From contig JAGCTA010000227.1 in the NCBI GenBank assembly GCA_017963875.1, forward strand, positions 1-6,720: a DNA stretch of 6,720 nt, in the 5' to 3' direction. Source of the stretch: Victivallales bacterium (GTDB taxonomy: Bacteria > Verrucomicrobiota > Lentisphaeria > Oligosphaerales > Oligosphaeraceae). Positions 6,181 through 6,720 of this stretch are shown here, one piece after another. The number at the start of each line of letters is the position of its first letter. Position 1 is the stretch's first letter. Position numbers and translations under genes: made by a program. The notes under the pieces were generated by a model, which ran no database searches, had not been told where the DNA came from, and saw nothing but the letters and a program-made list of their open reading frames with translations.

Positions 6181-6720
6181 ATGAAAAAAATGCTAACACT
6201 GCTCACCCTTGCATGCTTTGGATTTGCCATCGCACAGGAAGCCCCCAAACCAGAAGCCGCAAAGGAAGGAAATGTTCCACCACCGCCTGCAAAAGAGCAA
6301 GTTCCGCCGCCGCCAGCCAAACCTGGACAGCGCTTCGACAGAGCAAACATGCGCGCGCAGATTCTTGAACGCCAGCAGAAGCGTCTCACGACTTCCGCAC
6401 AGGAAATTCTTGCAAAATACGACACTAACAAGGACGGCAAACTCGATGATGCGGAAAAAACAGCCATGAAGGCCGATTTCGAAAATGCCGAAAAACTTAT
6501 CCACATGTCAAGAGACTATCGACTCATTGAACGAATCGATGCCAATGGCGACATGATCCTGACCAATGACGAACTTGAAAAACTGCCAGGGGCATTCTCT
6601 CCACACGCACCTGGCGGACGCAACCCCAATATGCGCCCAGAAAACCGCCCGCCACGCCCACCGAGACGCCCCCCCATGGGACCTAAGCCACCTCAGGGCA
6701 ATGACGCACCCCCAGCCCCA
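6181..6720 (+). CDS. Secreted proline-rich EF-hand protein, 3' end missing
   Basis: 180 codons open to the window edge, so the C-terminus is missing. The first 18 residues (MKK start, hydrophobic core, AIA before Gln19) form a Sec signal peptide, which places the protein in the periplasm or outside. Residues 32-47 carry two copies of VPPPPAK with a 9-residue period. A charged helical segment (about 49-80) leads to a canonical EF-hand loop DTNKDGKLDDAE (81-92), with acidic or polar ligands at 1, 3, 5 and 9 and Glu at 12. A second loop, DANGDMILTNDE (120-131), keeps the ligand positions but has Met where Gly is usual at position 6. Residues 141-180 are a low-complexity Pro/Arg/Gly-rich tail. 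Calcium binding is likely from the first loop; the biological role is unknown. Such exported EF-hand proteins are frequent in PVC-group bacteria. Cys12 is not in a convincing lipobox. Confidence 0.85.
   Translation, partial: MKKMLTLLTLACFGFAIAQEAPKPEAAKEGNVPPPPAKEQVPPPPAKPGQRFDRANMRAQILERQQKRLTTSAQEILAKYDTNKDGKLDDAEKTAMKADFENAEKLIHMSRDYRLIERIDANGDMILTNDELEKLPGAFSPHAPGGRNPNMRPENRPPRPPRRPPMGPKPPQGNDAPPAP
6274..6321 (+). repeat. Tandem 27-base repeat encoding VPPPPAK twice
   Basis: Two in-frame copies (6274-6294 and 6301-6321, period 27 bases) encode VPPPPAK within the EF-hand protein. The copies use different proline and alanine codons at several positions, so the repeat is conserved at protein rather than DNA level. 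It probably forms a flexible or polyproline spacer between the signal peptide and the EF-hand region. Confidence 0.6.

Noticed and set aside
6205..6219. Cys12 of the EF-hand protein as a lipoprotein lipidation site
   Set aside because: The residues before it (TLA) lack the usual Leu/Val/Ile at -3, the hydrophobic core would be very short, and a good signal peptidase I site (AIA before Gln19) follows.

Overview
This window is a stretch of bacterial chromosome carrying core-metabolism and housekeeping genes. It holds six protein genes in two divergent blocks. I see no RNA gene, insertion sequence, CRISPR array, phage or integrase gene. The organism cannot be named from the sequence. Base composition is moderate, there is a Sec-exported EF-hand protein, some genes have strong Shine-Dalgarno sites and others have none, and prfB carries the classical +1 frameshift. 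Together these fit a Gram-negative bacterium, and a member of the PVC superphylum (Lentisphaerae/Verrucomicrobia-like) is a tentative guess only.

Left block, all read leftwards (minus strand): prfB (peptide chain release factor 2, 3132-4260, read through a programmed +1 frameshift at 4186-4200), then tkt (transketolase, 1031-3031), then a strong intrinsic terminator (919-973), then a 230-base non-coding leader, then a class II (zinc) ketose-bisphosphate aldolase (1-685) that runs off the left edge. Tkt and the aldolase are both sugar-phosphate enzymes of glycolysis and the non-oxidative pentose phosphate pathway. The terminator between them suggests separate transcription units.

Right block, all read rightwards (plus strand): a metal-type ABC ATPase (ZnuC-like, 4429-5193) with a His/Cys-rich tail, then its ABC-3 family permease (ZnuB-like, 5217-6080), 23 bases apart and surely an operon for zinc or manganese uptake. 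No solute-binding protein gene is seen here. A secreted, proline-rich EF-hand protein (from 6181) follows with its own Shine-Dalgarno and runs off the right edge.

Between the blocks, 4261-4428 is an AT-rich divergent control region. The best promoter candidates for prfB and for the transporter have abutting -35 hexamers, so they probably cannot be occupied together, and a 10-bp palindrome lies across this junction. The gene content is mostly well known. The points most worth a second look are this divergent promoter, the metal-binding-looking tail of the ATPase, the Cys-x-Cys-x-Cys N-terminus of the transketolase, the degenerate second EF-hand, the palindrome upstream of the aldolase, and a 10-mer shared between two intergenic regions.
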